Part shown: positions 33,430-43,289 of the stretch, piece after piece | Position numbering within the stretch: position 1 is the stretch's first letter | Layout of the letters: each line of letters opens with the position of its first letter | DNA from: Gemmatimonas phototrophica | GTDB taxonomy: Bacteria > Gemmatimonadota > Gemmatimonadetes > Gemmatimonadales > Gemmatimonadaceae | Assembly: GCA_945869195.1 (NCBI GenBank) | Contig: CAMBNV010000006.1 | Span: forward strand, 62,001-126,000 | Direction of reading: 5' to 3' | Length of the DNA: 64,000 nucleotides | Made by a program: the position numbers and the translations under genes | The notes under the pieces: generated by a model | Seen by the model: the letters and a program-made list of their open reading frames with translations, nothing else | Database searches by the model: none | Told to the model about the DNA's origin: nothing

Positions 33430-35514
33430 TCAGATCGCCAACGCCGGCAGTGCTCGGTAGAGCTCCAGCGCTGCCGGGTTCGCGAGCGCATCCGTGTTCT
33501 TCACGACCCGTCCATGGAGCACGTCGCGGACCGCAATCTCGGAAATCTTCCCGCTGATGGTGCGCGGGATGTCGGCCACCGCTTCGATCACACGCGGCAC
33601 ATGATGAGCACTTGTCGCCGCGCGAATCACCTGCCTGATGCGCGCCCGGAGGGCATCGTCAAGGACGGCGTCGCCGCGCAAGCGCACGAAGAGCACAATC
33701 CGGACATCCTTCTCCGCACCGCTCCCCACATCCTGACCGACAACCACGCTTTCGAGCACCTCGGGCAGCTGCTCCACCTGCCGGTAGATCTCGGCGGTGC
33801 CGATGCGGACACCGCCCGGATTCAACGTCGTGTCACTCCGACCGTGGATCACGAGACCGTCGTGTGCCGTGAGCTCGGCCCAGTCGCCGTGACGCCAGAC
33901 GCCGGGGAATGTATCGAAGTAGGCCGCGCGATACTTGGCTCGGTCCTCGTCCTGCCAGAACGCGACGGGCATCGAGGGAAAGGGCTGCGTGCAGACGAGC
34001 TCCCCTGCCACGCCACGCAGCGGCTTGCCGGCGTCGTCCCACACCTCGACCGCCATTCCGAGTCCGCGACATTGGAGCTCGCCGCGCCAGACCGGGAGCA
34101 TCGGATTCCCGAGCGCAAAGCAGGAGATCAGATCGGTCCCGCCGGAGATGCTCGCGAGATGCACATTGGCGTGCACGTCCCGATAGACGTAGTCGTAGCT
34201 GTGCTCCGCAAGCGGACTGCCGGTGGAGAGGATGGAACGGAGCGCCGTGAGCTCATGCGTACGGACCGGCGCGAGCTGCAGCTTCTCCGACATCGCGAGG
34301 AACTTTGCACTCGTACCGAAGACCGCGACACCCTCGGCGACCGCGAGATCCCAGAGGATCGCGGGATTCGCGTCAGGGAGCGGCGCGCCGTCGTAGAGCA
34401 CGATCGTCGCACCGCAGGCGAGCGCGCTCACGAGCCAGTTCCACATCATCCACCCGCAGGTCGTGAAATAGAAGATCCGTTGTCCGGAACTGAGGTCGGT
34501 GTGGAGGCGATGTTCCTTGAGATGTTGGAGCAGGGTGCCACCCGCCCCGTGCACCATGCACTTGGGCAGTCCCGTCGTCCCCGAACTGTACATCACGTAG
34601 AGCGGATGATCGAACGGGAGCCGCTCGAACTGTTCCGGGCTTGAGTCCCCGCGGGCAATGAAGTCGTCCCACCTCACGGAGTGCGGAAGCACGCGCGCCG
34701 TCGCCGCGACGGCATCGTCGTCGCCAAGGAACGGGACGATAATCACCTGTTCGATGCTCGGGATCGCCTGCGCGATCTCGCGCGTACGCTCGAGACACTC
34801 AATGCGTTTGCCTGCGTAGCAATACCCGTCGGCGGCGATTAACACCTTGGGCGCGATCTGCCCGAACCGGTCGAGGACACCGCGGGCACCGAAATCCGGA
34901 GAACACGAAGACCAGACCGCGCCAACACTCGCCGCCGCGAGCGCCCCGACGACCGCCTCGGGAATGTTGGGCAGAAACCCGACCACTCGATCGCCTGGCA
35001 CCACGCCGACCGCACGGAGCGCCCCGGCGGTGCGGCGCACCTGATCGGCGAGCGCAGCGAACGAGATCTCGCGACGGCGCCCGCGCTCGTCGTGCGCGAT
35101 GATCGCCGGCGCGCAGCTGCGGTCCCGCAGCAGGTTCTCGGCAAAGTTCAGACGCGCCCGCGGGAACCAACGCGGTCCTGTGCCATCGAGCGTGGACCGA
35201 CCGTCGGGCGGGCGCATGACCGCTCCACCCTGGAGCACGTCTTCCTTGGAAAATTCACGCCGGCGGACGGGACCGCTCCCGGATCGATCGCTGGGCGTCA
35301 CTCCATCCGCGATCACTCCACCAAACGCCCAGATCGCACTCCAAAATCGCTCTCGCTCGCGCACGGACCAGGCGTGCCACTCGCCGTATGGTGCCTCGGC
35401 GGCAGGCGCCGTCGCGTCGGTCGCCGCGACGTGCGCGAAGAAGCGCGCCAACTCGGTCGCGCGGACGCGAGCTGGGTCGGGACTCCAGAGCGGGGACGAG
35501 GCGGCGAACGTCAT
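33430..35514 (-). CDS. Acetoacetyl-CoA synthetase
   Basis: ATP-dependent ligase making acetoacetyl-CoA from acetoacetate and CoA. The 694 residues fit the AACS branch of the acyl-adenylate family. Motifs: WFPRARLNFAENLLR typical of AACS, SCSPDFGARGVLDRFGQI, the P-loop YVMYSSGTTGLPKCMVHG (A3), STGSPLAEHSYDYVYRDVH, and GRSDTTLNPGGVRIGTAEIYRQVE with the C-terminal Lys in ISGKISE. It lies directly upstream of hppD, and acetoacetate is an end product of tyrosine breakdown, so the two may serve one pathway. A -10-like TATTAA lies 9 bases before the ATG with no ribosome site. Confidence 0.93.
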   Translation of the reverse strand: MTFAASSPLWSPDPARVRATELARFFAHVAATDATAPAAEAPYGEWHAWSVRERERFWSAIWAFGGVIADGVTPSDRSGSGPVRRREFSKEDVLQGGAVMRPPDGRSTLDGTGPRWFPRARLNFAENLLRDRSCAPAIIAHDERGRRREISFAALADQVRRTAGALRAVGVVPGDRVVGFLPNIPEAVVGALAAASVGAVWSSCSPDFGARGVLDRFGQIAPKVLIAADGYCYAGKRIECLERTREIAQAIPSIEQVIIVPFLGDDDAVAATARVLPHSVRWDDFIARGDSSPEQFERLPFDHPLYVMYSSGTTGLPKCMVHGAGGTLLQHLKEHRLHTDLSSGQRIFYFTTCGWMMWNWLVSALACGATIVLYDGAPLPDANPAILWDLAVAEGVAVFGTSAKFLAMSEKLQLAPVRTHELTALRSILSTGSPLAEHSYDYVYRDVHANVHLASISGGTDLISCFALGNPMLPVWRGELQCRGLGMAVEVWDDAGKPLRGVAGELVCTQPFPSMPVAFWQDEDRAKYRAAYFDTFPGVWRHGDWAELTAHDGLVIHGRSDTTLNPGGVRIGTAEIYRQVEQLPEVLESVVVGQDVGSGAEKDVRIVLFVRLRGDAVLDDALRARIRQVIRAATSAHHVPRVIEAVADIPRTISGKISEIAVRDVLHGRVVKNTDALANPAALELYRALPALAI

Positions 35515-35523
35515 GGGGTCGAA

Positions 35524-35529
35524 TTAATA
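35524..35529 (-). promoter_or_regulatory. Candidate -10 box of a leaderless mRNA (acetoacetyl-CoA synthetase)
   Basis: TATTAA on the minus strand, 9 bases before the ATG at 35514, in an AT-rich patch. The 92-base divergent gap also holds the dinB -10. Confidence 0.4.
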
Positions 35530-35594
35530 GTTGTGCGCCCCTCAGGACTAGACGGACCGTCCAGCGCACGCTCGCCACGGGCCGCCTCCGGGGA

Positions 35595-35600
35595 TACTCT
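35595..35600 (+). promoter_or_regulatory. Candidate -10 box of a leaderless mRNA (dinB)
   Basis: TACTCT, 6 bases before the ATG at 35607 (GATACT two bases earlier is an alternative reading). No ribosome site. Confidence 0.45.
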
Positions 35601-35606
35601 TTCCGG

Positions 35607-36878
35607 ATGACCAGCCGCCGCATCCTCCACGCCGACGCCGATGCCTTCTTCGTGGCGGTCGCCCGAATGGCGGATCCGGACGGGGCCGGCAAGGCGCCGC
35701 TGCTGATCGTCGGCGGACGGCCTGGGTCGCGGGGGGTTGTCTGCTCGGCCTCGTACGAGACGCGAGTCTTCGGGGTGCGGTCGGCGATGCCGATCTCGCA
35801 GGCGCTCCGCCTCTGTCCCGCGGCGATGTGCGTTCCCGTCCCGCGTCACGCGTGCAGCGCAACGTCCAAGGCGATTGCCGCGGTGCTCGCTCGATTCACC
35901 CCGTTGGTGGAGGGCGCGAGTATCGACGAGTGGTACCTCGACCTCACGGGGACCGAGGCACTCTACGCCGGGGAGACCCTCGACGCGACGGCGCGCCGCA
36001 TTCGCGAGGCGGTGCATCACGAGACCGGACTGTGGGTTTCGATCGGCGGCGGGAGCTCCAAGTTGATCGCGAAGCTCGCGGCCGAACGCGCGAAGCCTCG
36101 GCCGGGCTCCGGCGCGACGGGCGTGCGCGTCGTGGCAGTCGGCAACGAGGGCGCGTTCATGACGGAGTTCAGCCTCGCCGAGCTCCCAGGGGTCGGCCCG
36201 AAGCTGCAAGTCAAGCTCGCGGGAGTCGGAATGGTGCGCGTGGTCGACATGCTCCCGCACGACCGCGCGACGCTGGGGCGCTGGATTGGGCGACGGCCCG
36301 CCGCATGGCTCTGGGCTCGGGTGCGAGGCATCCACTCAACACCAGTCGAGACGCGTGCCCCGGCCAAACAGATCAGTCGTGAGAGCACCTTTGACCGCGA
36401 CGTGAAGGAGAGCGCGGTAATCGCCGGCGTCTTGCGCTCGCTCTCCGCGAGCGTTGCGGCCGACCTTCGCGGCGATAAGCTCAGCGCACGCACTGTGACC
36501 GTGAAGCTCAAGGACGCCGACTTCACGTCGCGACACGCGAGTCGAACAGTCCGGGAGCCGATTGAGAGCGACCGCGTGATCGCCGAGATTGCGATGGCGC
36601 TGCTGGCGAAGCTGCGCGCCGAAAGAAGGATGTCGGCGCGACTCGTGGGGGTCTCGCTCGGGAATCTCACTCCGGTGCGCGATGCGGAGCAGCTGGGGCT
36701 CTTTGGCACGGGTGCCCGCGTGGGGGCCTCCACGGGCAGGGCGGCGGGCACGGCGACGGCCATGCCACCGATGACCGTCGAGCGACCGCAGGACCGCGCG
36801 GTGTCGCGCGCCGTGGACCGGGTCCGAGCGCGCTTTGGTGCCAACGCGATCCGAACGGGCGCCGGCCGCCAGACGTAA
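35607..36878 (+). CDS. dinB: DNA polymerase IV (Y-family, DinB)
   Basis: Error-prone translesion DNA polymerase. The ATG at 35607 gives 423 residues; longer frames lack the conserved start HADADAFFVAV (metal Asp and steric-gate Phe). Other motifs: VVCSASYETRVFGVRSAMP in the fingers, SIDEWYLDLTGTE with the two catalytic acids, IGGGSSKLIAKLAAERAKP in the palm, and ELPGVGPKLQVKLAGVGM (helix-hairpin-helix thumb). The little-finger domain follows at about 245-350 and the tail is Ala/Thr-rich. Trp after SIDE, where Ala is usual, is a variant. No LexA-like box was recognised upstream; the promoter looks leaderless. Confidence 0.92.
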   Translation: MTSRRILHADADAFFVAVARMADPDGAGKAPLLIVGGRPGSRGVVCSASYETRVFGVRSAMPISQALRLCPAAMCVPVPRHACSATSKAIAAVLARFTPLVEGASIDEWYLDLTGTEALYAGETLDATARRIREAVHHETGLWVSIGGGSSKLIAKLAAERAKPRPGSGATGVRVVAVGNEGAFMTEFSLAELPGVGPKLQVKLAGVGMVRVVDMLPHDRATLGRWIGRRPAAWLWARVRGIHSTPVETRAPAKQISRESTFDRDVKESAVIAGVLRSLSASVAADLRGDKLSARTVTVKLKDADFTSRHASRTVREPIESDRVIAEIAMALLAKLRAERRMSARLVGVSLGNLTPVRDAEQLGLFGTGARVGASTGRAAGTATAMPPMTVERPQDRAVSRAVDRVRARFGANAIRTGAGRQT

Positions 36879-36966
36879 GGTCGTGGCGGCGGCGCGTTGC
36901 ACCGCTCATCTTTTCGGAGTCGTTCCCCTCGCCGTAGTCCCTCATGCATCCCAACCCATCTCACTG

Positions 36967-39600
36967 ATGAATCAGACTCGTCCGTTCGCAATCGCGGCGG
37001 CCCTCGCGATCTTGGCCATCGCCTGCCAGCCCGCGACCCCATCGACGACACCGATTCCGACAGCCGCGCCGTCCGGCGCGCCCGTCGCGGGTGCACCAGG
37101 CGAGACTCCGGCGCCAACCCCCGGAACCCCCGCCGGTCCTCCCGCTGCCGGCCAGGCGCCGGCTGGCGGCCCTGGCGGAGCCGGTGGTGCCCCCGGCGCT
37201 CCAGCGGCCGATCCGGTGCCCCGTCCCTATGCCCAAGTGATCCGTGGCGCAGTCGTCACCAAGTCCGGGCTCTTCAAGACGCACCTGATCGGGAGCTCGC
37301 TCTACTATGAGATTCCGGCCAGCGAGCTCGGAAAGGAGATGCTCCTCGTCTCGCAGATCGCGAAGAACAACGACGGCGACGGGTACGGCGGCGAGCCGCT
37401 CGACCAGCGCGTGGTGAAGTGGGAGCGGCGCGGGAACCGCGTGCTCTTCCGCAACGTCTCGCACGCGATCATCTCCGACCCATCGGTGCCGATCGCCGGC
37501 GCGGTCCGCAACTCCAACTACGACGCGATCCTCGCGATCTTCCCGGTGGCGGCGTTCGGCCCCGACTCGGCGGCCGTGATCGACGTGACCCGCCTGTACA
37601 CGTCACCACCGAACGAGATCAGCGCCATTCAATCGATCCGCGGGACGCTCGACGCCGCCCGCAGCTTCCTCGAGCGCGTCGCCGCCTACCCGCGCAACGT
37701 CGAAGTCGAGGCCTCGCTGACCATCAACGCGCAGCCGCAGGCGCAGTCATTCGCCCCCGGCGTGCCCCCACAGCAGCCGGCGCCCGGCACACCGACGTCG
37801 ACCAAGTCGGTCGTGGTCCATTGGTCGATGGTGAAGCTGCCCGACGAACCGATGCTGCCGCGCCTGCGCGATTCGCGGGTCGGCTACTTCTACACCAGCA
37901 CCACCGACTTCAGTCGGCCCGAGCAGCGGGCGCAACAGCGCCACTTCATCGCCAAGTATCGCCTCGACAAGAAGGACCCGAGTGCCGCGATCTCCGAGCC
38001 GGTGAAGCCGATCGTCTACTACGTTGATCCGGCGACACCGGCCTGGCTGGTGCCCTGGGTCAAGAAGGGCGTCGAGGAATGGCAGGTGGCGTTCGAAGCC
38101 GCCGGCTTCCGCAATGCGATCATCGCCAAGGAGGCCCCGAGCAAGGAGGAGGATCCGGATTGGTCGATGGAGGACGCCCGCTACTCGAGCATCCGTTGGC
38201 TGCCGTCGACGACCGAGAACGCGAACGGACCGCACGACTCCGACCCCCGCACCGGCGAGATCCTGAACGCCGATGTGAACATGTACCACAACATCATGAA
38301 CCTGCAGACGTGGTGGTACTGGACGCAGGTCGGTCCGCTCGATCCGCGCGCGATGAAGTTGCCGTTCCCCGATTCGCTGCAGGGCCGGCTCGTGCAGTTC
38401 GTGGTGGCGCACGAGGTCGGTCACACGCTCGGCCTCCCGCACAACCAGTTCGCGTCGAGCACCTATCCGGCCGACTCCGTGCGTTCACGCACCTGGGTGG
38501 CACGCATGGGCCACTCGCCGTCGATCATGGATTACGCGCGCTTCAACTACGTGGCGCAGCCCGAGGACAACATCCCGCTCGACCAACTGATCCCGAAGGT
38601 CGGTGTGTATGACAAATACGCGATCCGGTGGGGCTATGCTCCGATCCCCGGCGCGCGCACCAGCGATGACGAGCGTCCGGCACTCGACGCGATCGCCCGC
38701 GAGCAGGATGCGACGCCCTGGTACCGCTACGGCGTCCCGGACGACTTCGGCGCGATCCCGTTCACGGCGTATTCGGAGGCCGTGGGTGACCAGGACGCGG
38801 TGAAGAGCACCGAGCTCGGCATCCGCAATCTCAAGCGACTCATGCCCATGCTCGTGCCGGCGACGACGCAACCGACCGAAGATGTGTCGTTCACGAAGGA
38901 AGGCTACAACCGCATCATCGGCCAGCTGATGAACGAGCTGCGCCATGTGGCCGCGATCCCTGGCTCGTCGACGGGCCAAGAGAAGTTCGGGTCGCAGCCA
39001 GGACCGCGTTTCACCCCGATCCCGCGGGAGCGCCAGCGAGAGGCGGTGAAGTTCCTGCAGGACAATCTCTTCACCACGCCGACCTGGCTCCTCGATCCGG
39101 CGGTCCTCCGTCGCCTTGAGCCCGACGGTGCCGTCGCACGCATCAACACCGCACAGCGCGGCGTGCTCAGCGCGCTGATGACGGAAGACCGGATGGCACG
39201 GCTCGTCGAGTACGAGGCCCTGCCGGGCGCGAGGGGCTCCTATTCGATCGGCGAATACCTCAGCGACATTCGCACGGGAATCTGGAGCGAGCTCGGCACC
39301 GTGTCGGTGCGGGTCGACGCCTACCGTCGCGGCCTGCAGCGGAGCTACGTCGAGCTCGTCACGGCACGCCTGAATGCCCCGCCGCCCACGACACCGCGCA
39401 TGTCGAGCAGCTCACAGACGGGACAGAGCTACACTCAGGCGGCTCGCCCGAGCACCGACATGAAGGCGATGCTTCGGCAGGAACTGCGGGGGCTCGACGG
39501 ACAACTCGCCACCGCGCAGTCGAAAGCGGCCGATGCGATGACCCGCGCGCATCTGGCGGACATTCGGTGGCAGATCAAGCAGGTGCTGGAGCCGAAGTAG
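36967..39600 (+). CDS. Zinc-dependent metalloprotease lipoprotein (DUF5117/DUF5118 type)
   Basis: Large secreted metalloprotease. The ATG at 36967 opens a lipoprotein signal (ALAILAIAC, lipidated Cys about residue 19) and gives 877 residues. A Pro/Ala/Gly-rich linker (about 20-80) tethers the rest. The first domain (about 85-320, IVYYVDPATPAWLVPWVKKGVEEWQVAFEAAG at its end) precedes the zinc site VVAHEVGHTLGLPHN, an HExxHxxGxxH metzincin motif with Glu as base, and a downstream Met-turn candidate SPSIMDYARFNYVAQ. This arrangement is common in Bacteroidota and Gemmatimonadota. The natural substrates are unknown. It ends before a very strong terminator. Confidence 0.9.
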   Translation: MNQTRPFAIAAALAILAIACQPATPSTTPIPTAAPSGAPVAGAPGETPAPTPGTPAGPPAAGQAPAGGPGGAGGAPGAPAADPVPRPYAQVIRGAVVTKSGLFKTHLIGSSLYYEIPASELGKEMLLVSQIAKNNDGDGYGGEPLDQRVVKWERRGNRVLFRNVSHAIISDPSVPIAGAVRNSNYDAILAIFPVAAFGPDSAAVIDVTRLYTSPPNEISAIQSIRGTLDAARSFLERVAAYPRNVEVEASLTINAQPQAQSFAPGVPPQQPAPGTPTSTKSVVVHWSMVKLPDEPMLPRLRDSRVGYFYTSTTDFSRPEQRAQQRHFIAKYRLDKKDPSAAISEPVKPIVYYVDPATPAWLVPWVKKGVEEWQVAFEAAGFRNAIIAKEAPSKEEDPDWSMEDARYSSIRWLPSTTENANGPHDSDPRTGEILNADVNMYHNIMNLQTWWYWTQVGPLDPRAMKLPFPDSLQGRLVQFVVAHEVGHTLGLPHNQFASSTYPADSVRSRTWVARMGHSPSIMDYARFNYVAQPEDNIPLDQLIPKVGVYDKYAIRWGYAPIPGARTSDDERPALDAIAREQDATPWYRYGVPDDFGAIPFTAYSEAVGDQDAVKSTELGIRNLKRLMPMLVPATTQPTEDVSFTKEGYNRIIGQLMNELRHVAAIPGSSTGQEKFGSQPGPRFTPIPRERQREAVKFLQDNLFTTPTWLLDPAVLRRLEPDGAVARINTAQRGVLSALMTEDRMARLVEYEALPGARGSYSIGEYLSDIRTGIWSELGTVSVRVDAYRRGLQRSYVELVTARLNAPPPTTPRMSSSSQTGQSYTQAARPSTDMKAMLRQELRGLDGQLATAQSKAADAMTRAHLADIRWQIKQVLEPK

Positions 39601-39670
39601 GGCGGTCGACGCTGGACGACAGCAGAACGTCGGCACAGCAAGACGGCAGCACCGAGACGGCAGCAATGGC

Positions 39671-39708
39671 AACGGCGGGATGCGAGAGAGTACTCGCATC
39701 CCGCCGTT
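39671..39708. terminator. Strong bidirectional terminator hairpin
   Basis: Perfect 16-base stem (39671-39686 with 39693-39708) and 6-base loop between the convergent metalloprotease and M16 genes; GTTCATTT follows on the plus strand. Confidence 0.8.
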
Positions 39709-39739
39709 GTTCATTTCCGTCGCTCCCGACCTCCCCCGA

Positions 39740-41905
39740 CTAACGCACCCGGACAAACTCGACCGGTTGCCCCGCCGGTCCGAATTTCATCACGCGATGC
39801 GCCGCTGCTTTCTCGATCCAATACGTCCCCGGTGCGTCACCGCCAGTGAAGGCCACACGGTAGGTCTCCACTGCACCCATCGGAATCGTGATCGTCTCCT
39901 CGCCCGACACCTGATACGTATTCGTGCGCACCGTGCCCTGCCCTGAGCCGAACACGGAGACGTTCACCGTCGCGCCGGGCGACCAGGTGAAGAACGGCAG
40001 TAGGCCCTGGATCACGTTGTCGTCGATGGTCCCCGGAAGGAGCTCGACGTCGGCATAACGCACTGGCTGCAACCCCGCTGCGCCAGGCGTCACGCCTGCG
40101 CCTGTCACCCGCCCGTTCGCGTAGCGGACATCGAGCTTGAACTCCGCGCCCTGGAAGCGACCCGACTGCACCGCGCTGCGCATCGAGAGGTCGAGGCCGA
40201 AGCGCACCTCGGTCGACTGTTGGATCACCGTCGCGAGCTGCGAGCGCTCCGTGTAGACCCACCCGTCGCCGTCGCGGCCGAGCGACGAGACCTGGTAGCC
40301 GAACTCGCGGCCTTGCACGAGCACCGTGAACGAATCGGTCGCCGCGACGATCCGCGTCGGGTCGATGGCGAGCACCACGACTTTCGGGAGCAGGTCGTCC
40401 GCTGTCATCGGATTGCCGTCCACATCGACCATGGAGACCGGTGCGATCGCGCGTAACCGGTCGGCGATCTTCGTCGCGTCACCCACCACCACGATCAGCG
40501 CGCCGTCGGCGCGCATGCCCATCCGCGCGGCCGCCTGCGCCTGCTCCGCGGTCACCGCCGCGAGCCGTTGGCGGTACGTCTGCACATAGTCTGTGGCGAG
40601 ACCGAGCAGTCGGGCATTGGCGACCTGCGCCGCCACCGCATCGGCGGTCTCCACCTGCAGCGGGTACCGCCCGACGAGGGTCTGCTTCTGTCGCTCGAAC
40701 TCGTCGGCGGGGATCGGCATACTGCCGATGCGGCCCAGCTGCGCGAGCAGCTCCACGAGGGCGGAGTCGGTCACTTCGGTGCGCACTTCGGCCGTCGCGC
40801 TGAACGTCCCGAGTCCCTTGCGGCGCGCGACACTCGAGTACGCGCCGTAGGTCCACCCCTTCTGCTCTCGCAGGATCTGAAAGAGGCGCGCGTCGCTCGC
40901 GCCGCCCAGGACCTGATTGGCGAGCGTGAGGGCATAGCCCCGCGTGTCGGTGGCCATCCAGGTGGTGTTGCCCACGATGATATTCGACTGCACCGAACCG
41001 GGACGATGCACGAGGAGGATCTCGGTGCGCGCGCGCTGCGGCGCCGCCCGCGCGACTGGCGCGCCGACCGCCACGCCGCCCCATGCGCTAAACGTCTCCT
41101 CCGCGAGTTGACGCGCCTCGACCGTGTCGATCGCGCCGGCGATCACCAGCAACGCCTGACTGGGACGCATCCGCTGGCGGTGAAACGTCACGAGGTCGTC
41201 GCGTGTGATGGCGCCCACGCTCGCGTTGTCGGGCGCGCGGCCGTACGGATGGTCCCCGTAGAGTCCCTTCGCGAATGCCTGGGCTGCGATCGACCCCGAC
41301 TGCGACTTGGCGAGCGCGAGCGCCGACAGCGACTGCTTGCGCAGCAGTTCGACCTCGGTCGCAGGAAAGGTCGGTCGCAACGCCGCATCGGCGAGGAGTG
41401 CGAATGCAAGGCGGCGATCGCTCGTCAGCACCGCCGCGCTGATGGTGAGGAAATCGGCCCCTGCCGTCGCGCTGAGCGAACCACCGACACCCTCGATCGT
41501 CGCCGAGAGCTGATCGGCCGTGCGCGTTCCCGCGCCCTTGGTGAGCAGCCCCGCGACCAATTCTGCGGTACCGGATTTTCCGGCCTCGTCGTATAGGGCG
41601 CCACCGGGCACCGCGAGCGTGAGCGAGAGCACGGGCTGCTTCGCGTTGGACACGACGAGTACGCGCATCCCGTTGGCGAGGACCGTCTCCGCAAACGGCG
41701 GGAACTGTGCCGGCTGGAGCGGCATCGGCGCGGGTGGACGCGTAGGGAACTGCGCGGCCACGGGCACCGCCGCGAGTCCAGCCGCGAGCGCGCCCGCGAG
41801 CGCGAGCGCGACCGCGAGCGCGCCCGGCCCCGCGCGGACGGCTCGGATGCAACGCGCGCCGCTGCCGGCGCGGCGCGAAATGAAGTCGACGAGCGGGAAC
41901 ATCAT
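39740..41905 (-). CDS. M16-family peptidase, non-catalytic partner subunit
   Basis: Second member of an M16B (insulinase/processing peptidase) pair. The ATG at 41905 overlaps the stop of the catalytic subunit (ATGA) and gives 721 residues with a long N-terminal signal region (about 1-50, ending PVAAQF). Two M16 repeats are present (about 65-290 and 300-490), but the position of the HxxEH zinc site reads TAELVAGLLTKG, so it is predicted inactive and to form the closed heterodimer with the upstream gene product. About 200 extra C-terminal residues (from about 520) form a beta-rich domain of unknown role. Confidence 0.9.
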   Translation of the reverse strand: MMFPLVDFISRRAGSGARCIRAVRAGPGALAVALALAGALAAGLAAVPVAAQFPTRPPAPMPLQPAQFPPFAETVLANGMRVLVVSNAKQPVLSLTLAVPGGALYDEAGKSGTAELVAGLLTKGAGTRTADQLSATIEGVGGSLSATAGADFLTISAAVLTSDRRLAFALLADAALRPTFPATEVELLRKQSLSALALAKSQSGSIAAQAFAKGLYGDHPYGRAPDNASVGAITRDDLVTFHRQRMRPSQALLVIAGAIDTVEARQLAEETFSAWGGVAVGAPVARAAPQRARTEILLVHRPGSVQSNIIVGNTTWMATDTRGYALTLANQVLGGASDARLFQILREQKGWTYGAYSSVARRKGLGTFSATAEVRTEVTDSALVELLAQLGRIGSMPIPADEFERQKQTLVGRYPLQVETADAVAAQVANARLLGLATDYVQTYRQRLAAVTAEQAQAAARMGMRADGALIVVVGDATKIADRLRAIAPVSMVDVDGNPMTADDLLPKVVVLAIDPTRIVAATDSFTVLVQGREFGYQVSSLGRDGDGWVYTERSQLATVIQQSTEVRFGLDLSMRSAVQSGRFQGAEFKLDVRYANGRVTGAGVTPGAAGLQPVRYADVELLPGTIDDNVIQGLLPFFTWSPGATVNVSVFGSGQGTVRTNTYQVSGEETITIPMGAVETYRVAFTGGDAPGTYWIEKAAAHRVMKFGPAGQPVEFVRVR

Positions 41906-43245
41906 TTGGCCTCCGGAACGATCACGAGGGTGAGTGAGTTGTCGGGACGCAGATAGGCGGTGGCGACGCGCCGGAGGTCGGCGAGCGTCACCGACTCGTA
42001 GCGCGCGGCATCGGTGTTGATCGCCTCGGGCGAGCCGAGATACATCGCCGCATACTGCACCGCTTCCGAGGTCGCGAGGGCGGTCTGCCGACCGAAGATC
42101 GTCGAAGAGCGCCACGAGTTCTTCGCCTTCTTGAGCTCCTCGGCGGTGATCCCTTGGGCAATCGTCTTCATTTCGCTGGCGAACTGGGCCTTGAGGGTGT
42201 CGACGTCGACGCCCTGGTTGGCGATGACGATCGCACCGAAAATCCCCGCGCCGCGCATCGGACCGAACGGATCGAAGAGCGACTGCGCCACGACCGCGAC
42301 CTTGGCGTCGCGCACGAGCGTGCGATTGAGGCGCGAGCTCTCGCCCGTCCCGATGATCGTGGAGAGGAGTTCGAGCGCCGGATAGTCGGCGTGCGCGGGC
42401 GGCACCGCGCGATACGCGGTGAGGACCGCCGGGAGCGTGGCGTTGCGGTCGGGGATGCGACGGACGACTTCCCGGCCCGTGGCACCCTGGGGGGAGCAGG
42501 TGACCGCCGCCGGCGCTGCGCCGCGGGCGATTCCGCCGAAGTACTCCGTCACCAGGCGGCGCGTGGCCGCGGGCTGGAGGTCACCGGCGATCACGAGGAC
42601 GGCGTTGTTCGGTGAGTAGTAGAGGTCGAAGAACGCCTGCACGTCGGCGACGGTGGCGGCGTTCAGATCATCCATCGATCCGATGATCGAATGGGCGTAG
42701 GCGAAGCAGCTGGCACGATCGAAGAGGGTCGGGAGTGAGTCCACCAGCGCCGCCGTGTACGGCGCGTTGTCGAATCGCAGTCGACGCTCCTCCTTCACCG
42801 CCTCCTTCTGATTCGTGAGGTTCTCGGCGTTGACCGTCAGCGAGCGCATGCGGTCGGCCTCGAGCCAGAGCGCGAGATTGAGCCGGTTGCTCGGCACCTC
42901 GTTGTAGTAGTTGGTGCGATCGGGCTGCGTGGAGCCGTTCAGCTGTCCGCCCGCGCGTTCGACGAGCTGCCCGTGCTCGGCCTTCTTCACGTTGGCCGAC
43001 CCCTGAAACATCATGTGTTCGAACAGATGCGCGAAGCCGGTACGACCGGCGCGCTCATTACGTGAGCCGACATCGTACCAGACGTTGACCGCGACGACCT
43101 GCGCGGAATGATCCTCCACGAGGTGCACGCGCAGACCGTTGGCCAGGGTGAACGACTCGACCCGCACACGACTCGGCGCCTGCGCGCCAAGAGTCGTCGC
43201 CACGGTCAGCACGAGAGCAGTGACGAACGAACCACGCAAACGCAT
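41902..43245 (-). CDS. M16-family zinc peptidase, catalytic subunit
   Basis: Periplasmic metallopeptidase of the pitrilysin family. The ATG at 43245 has GGAG about 7 bases upstream and gives 447 residues with a signal peptide (MRLRGSFVTALVLTVATTLGAQ). The inverted zinc motif HLFEHMMFQGS is intact, with the third ligand Glu expected in ENLTNQKEAVKEERR. The C-terminal half carries the usual Arg/Tyr substrate-binding elements (GSPEAINTDAARYESV). It is the first gene of the pair and is coupled to the inactive partner by a four-base overlap. Confidence 0.92.
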   Translation of the reverse strand: MRLRGSFVTALVLTVATTLGAQAPSRVRVESFTLANGLRVHLVEDHSAQVVAVNVWYDVGSRNERAGRTGFAHLFEHMMFQGSANVKKAEHGQLVERAGGQLNGSTQPDRTNYYNEVPSNRLNLALWLEADRMRSLTVNAENLTNQKEAVKEERRLRFDNAPYTAALVDSLPTLFDRASCFAYAHSIIGSMDDLNAATVADVQAFFDLYYSPNNAVLVIAGDLQPAATRRLVTEYFGGIARGAAPAAVTCSPQGATGREVVRRIPDRNATLPAVLTAYRAVPPAHADYPALELLSTIIGTGESSRLNRTLVRDAKVAVVAQSLFDPFGPMRGAGIFGAIVIANQGVDVDTLKAQFASEMKTIAQGITAEELKKAKNSWRSSTIFGRQTALATSEAVQYAAMYLGSPEAINTDAARYESVTLADLRRVATAYLRPDNSLTLVIVPEAK

Positions 43246-43289
43246 CGCGTTTCTCCAAGGCATGAGGGGCAACGTACGCACCGAGCCGC

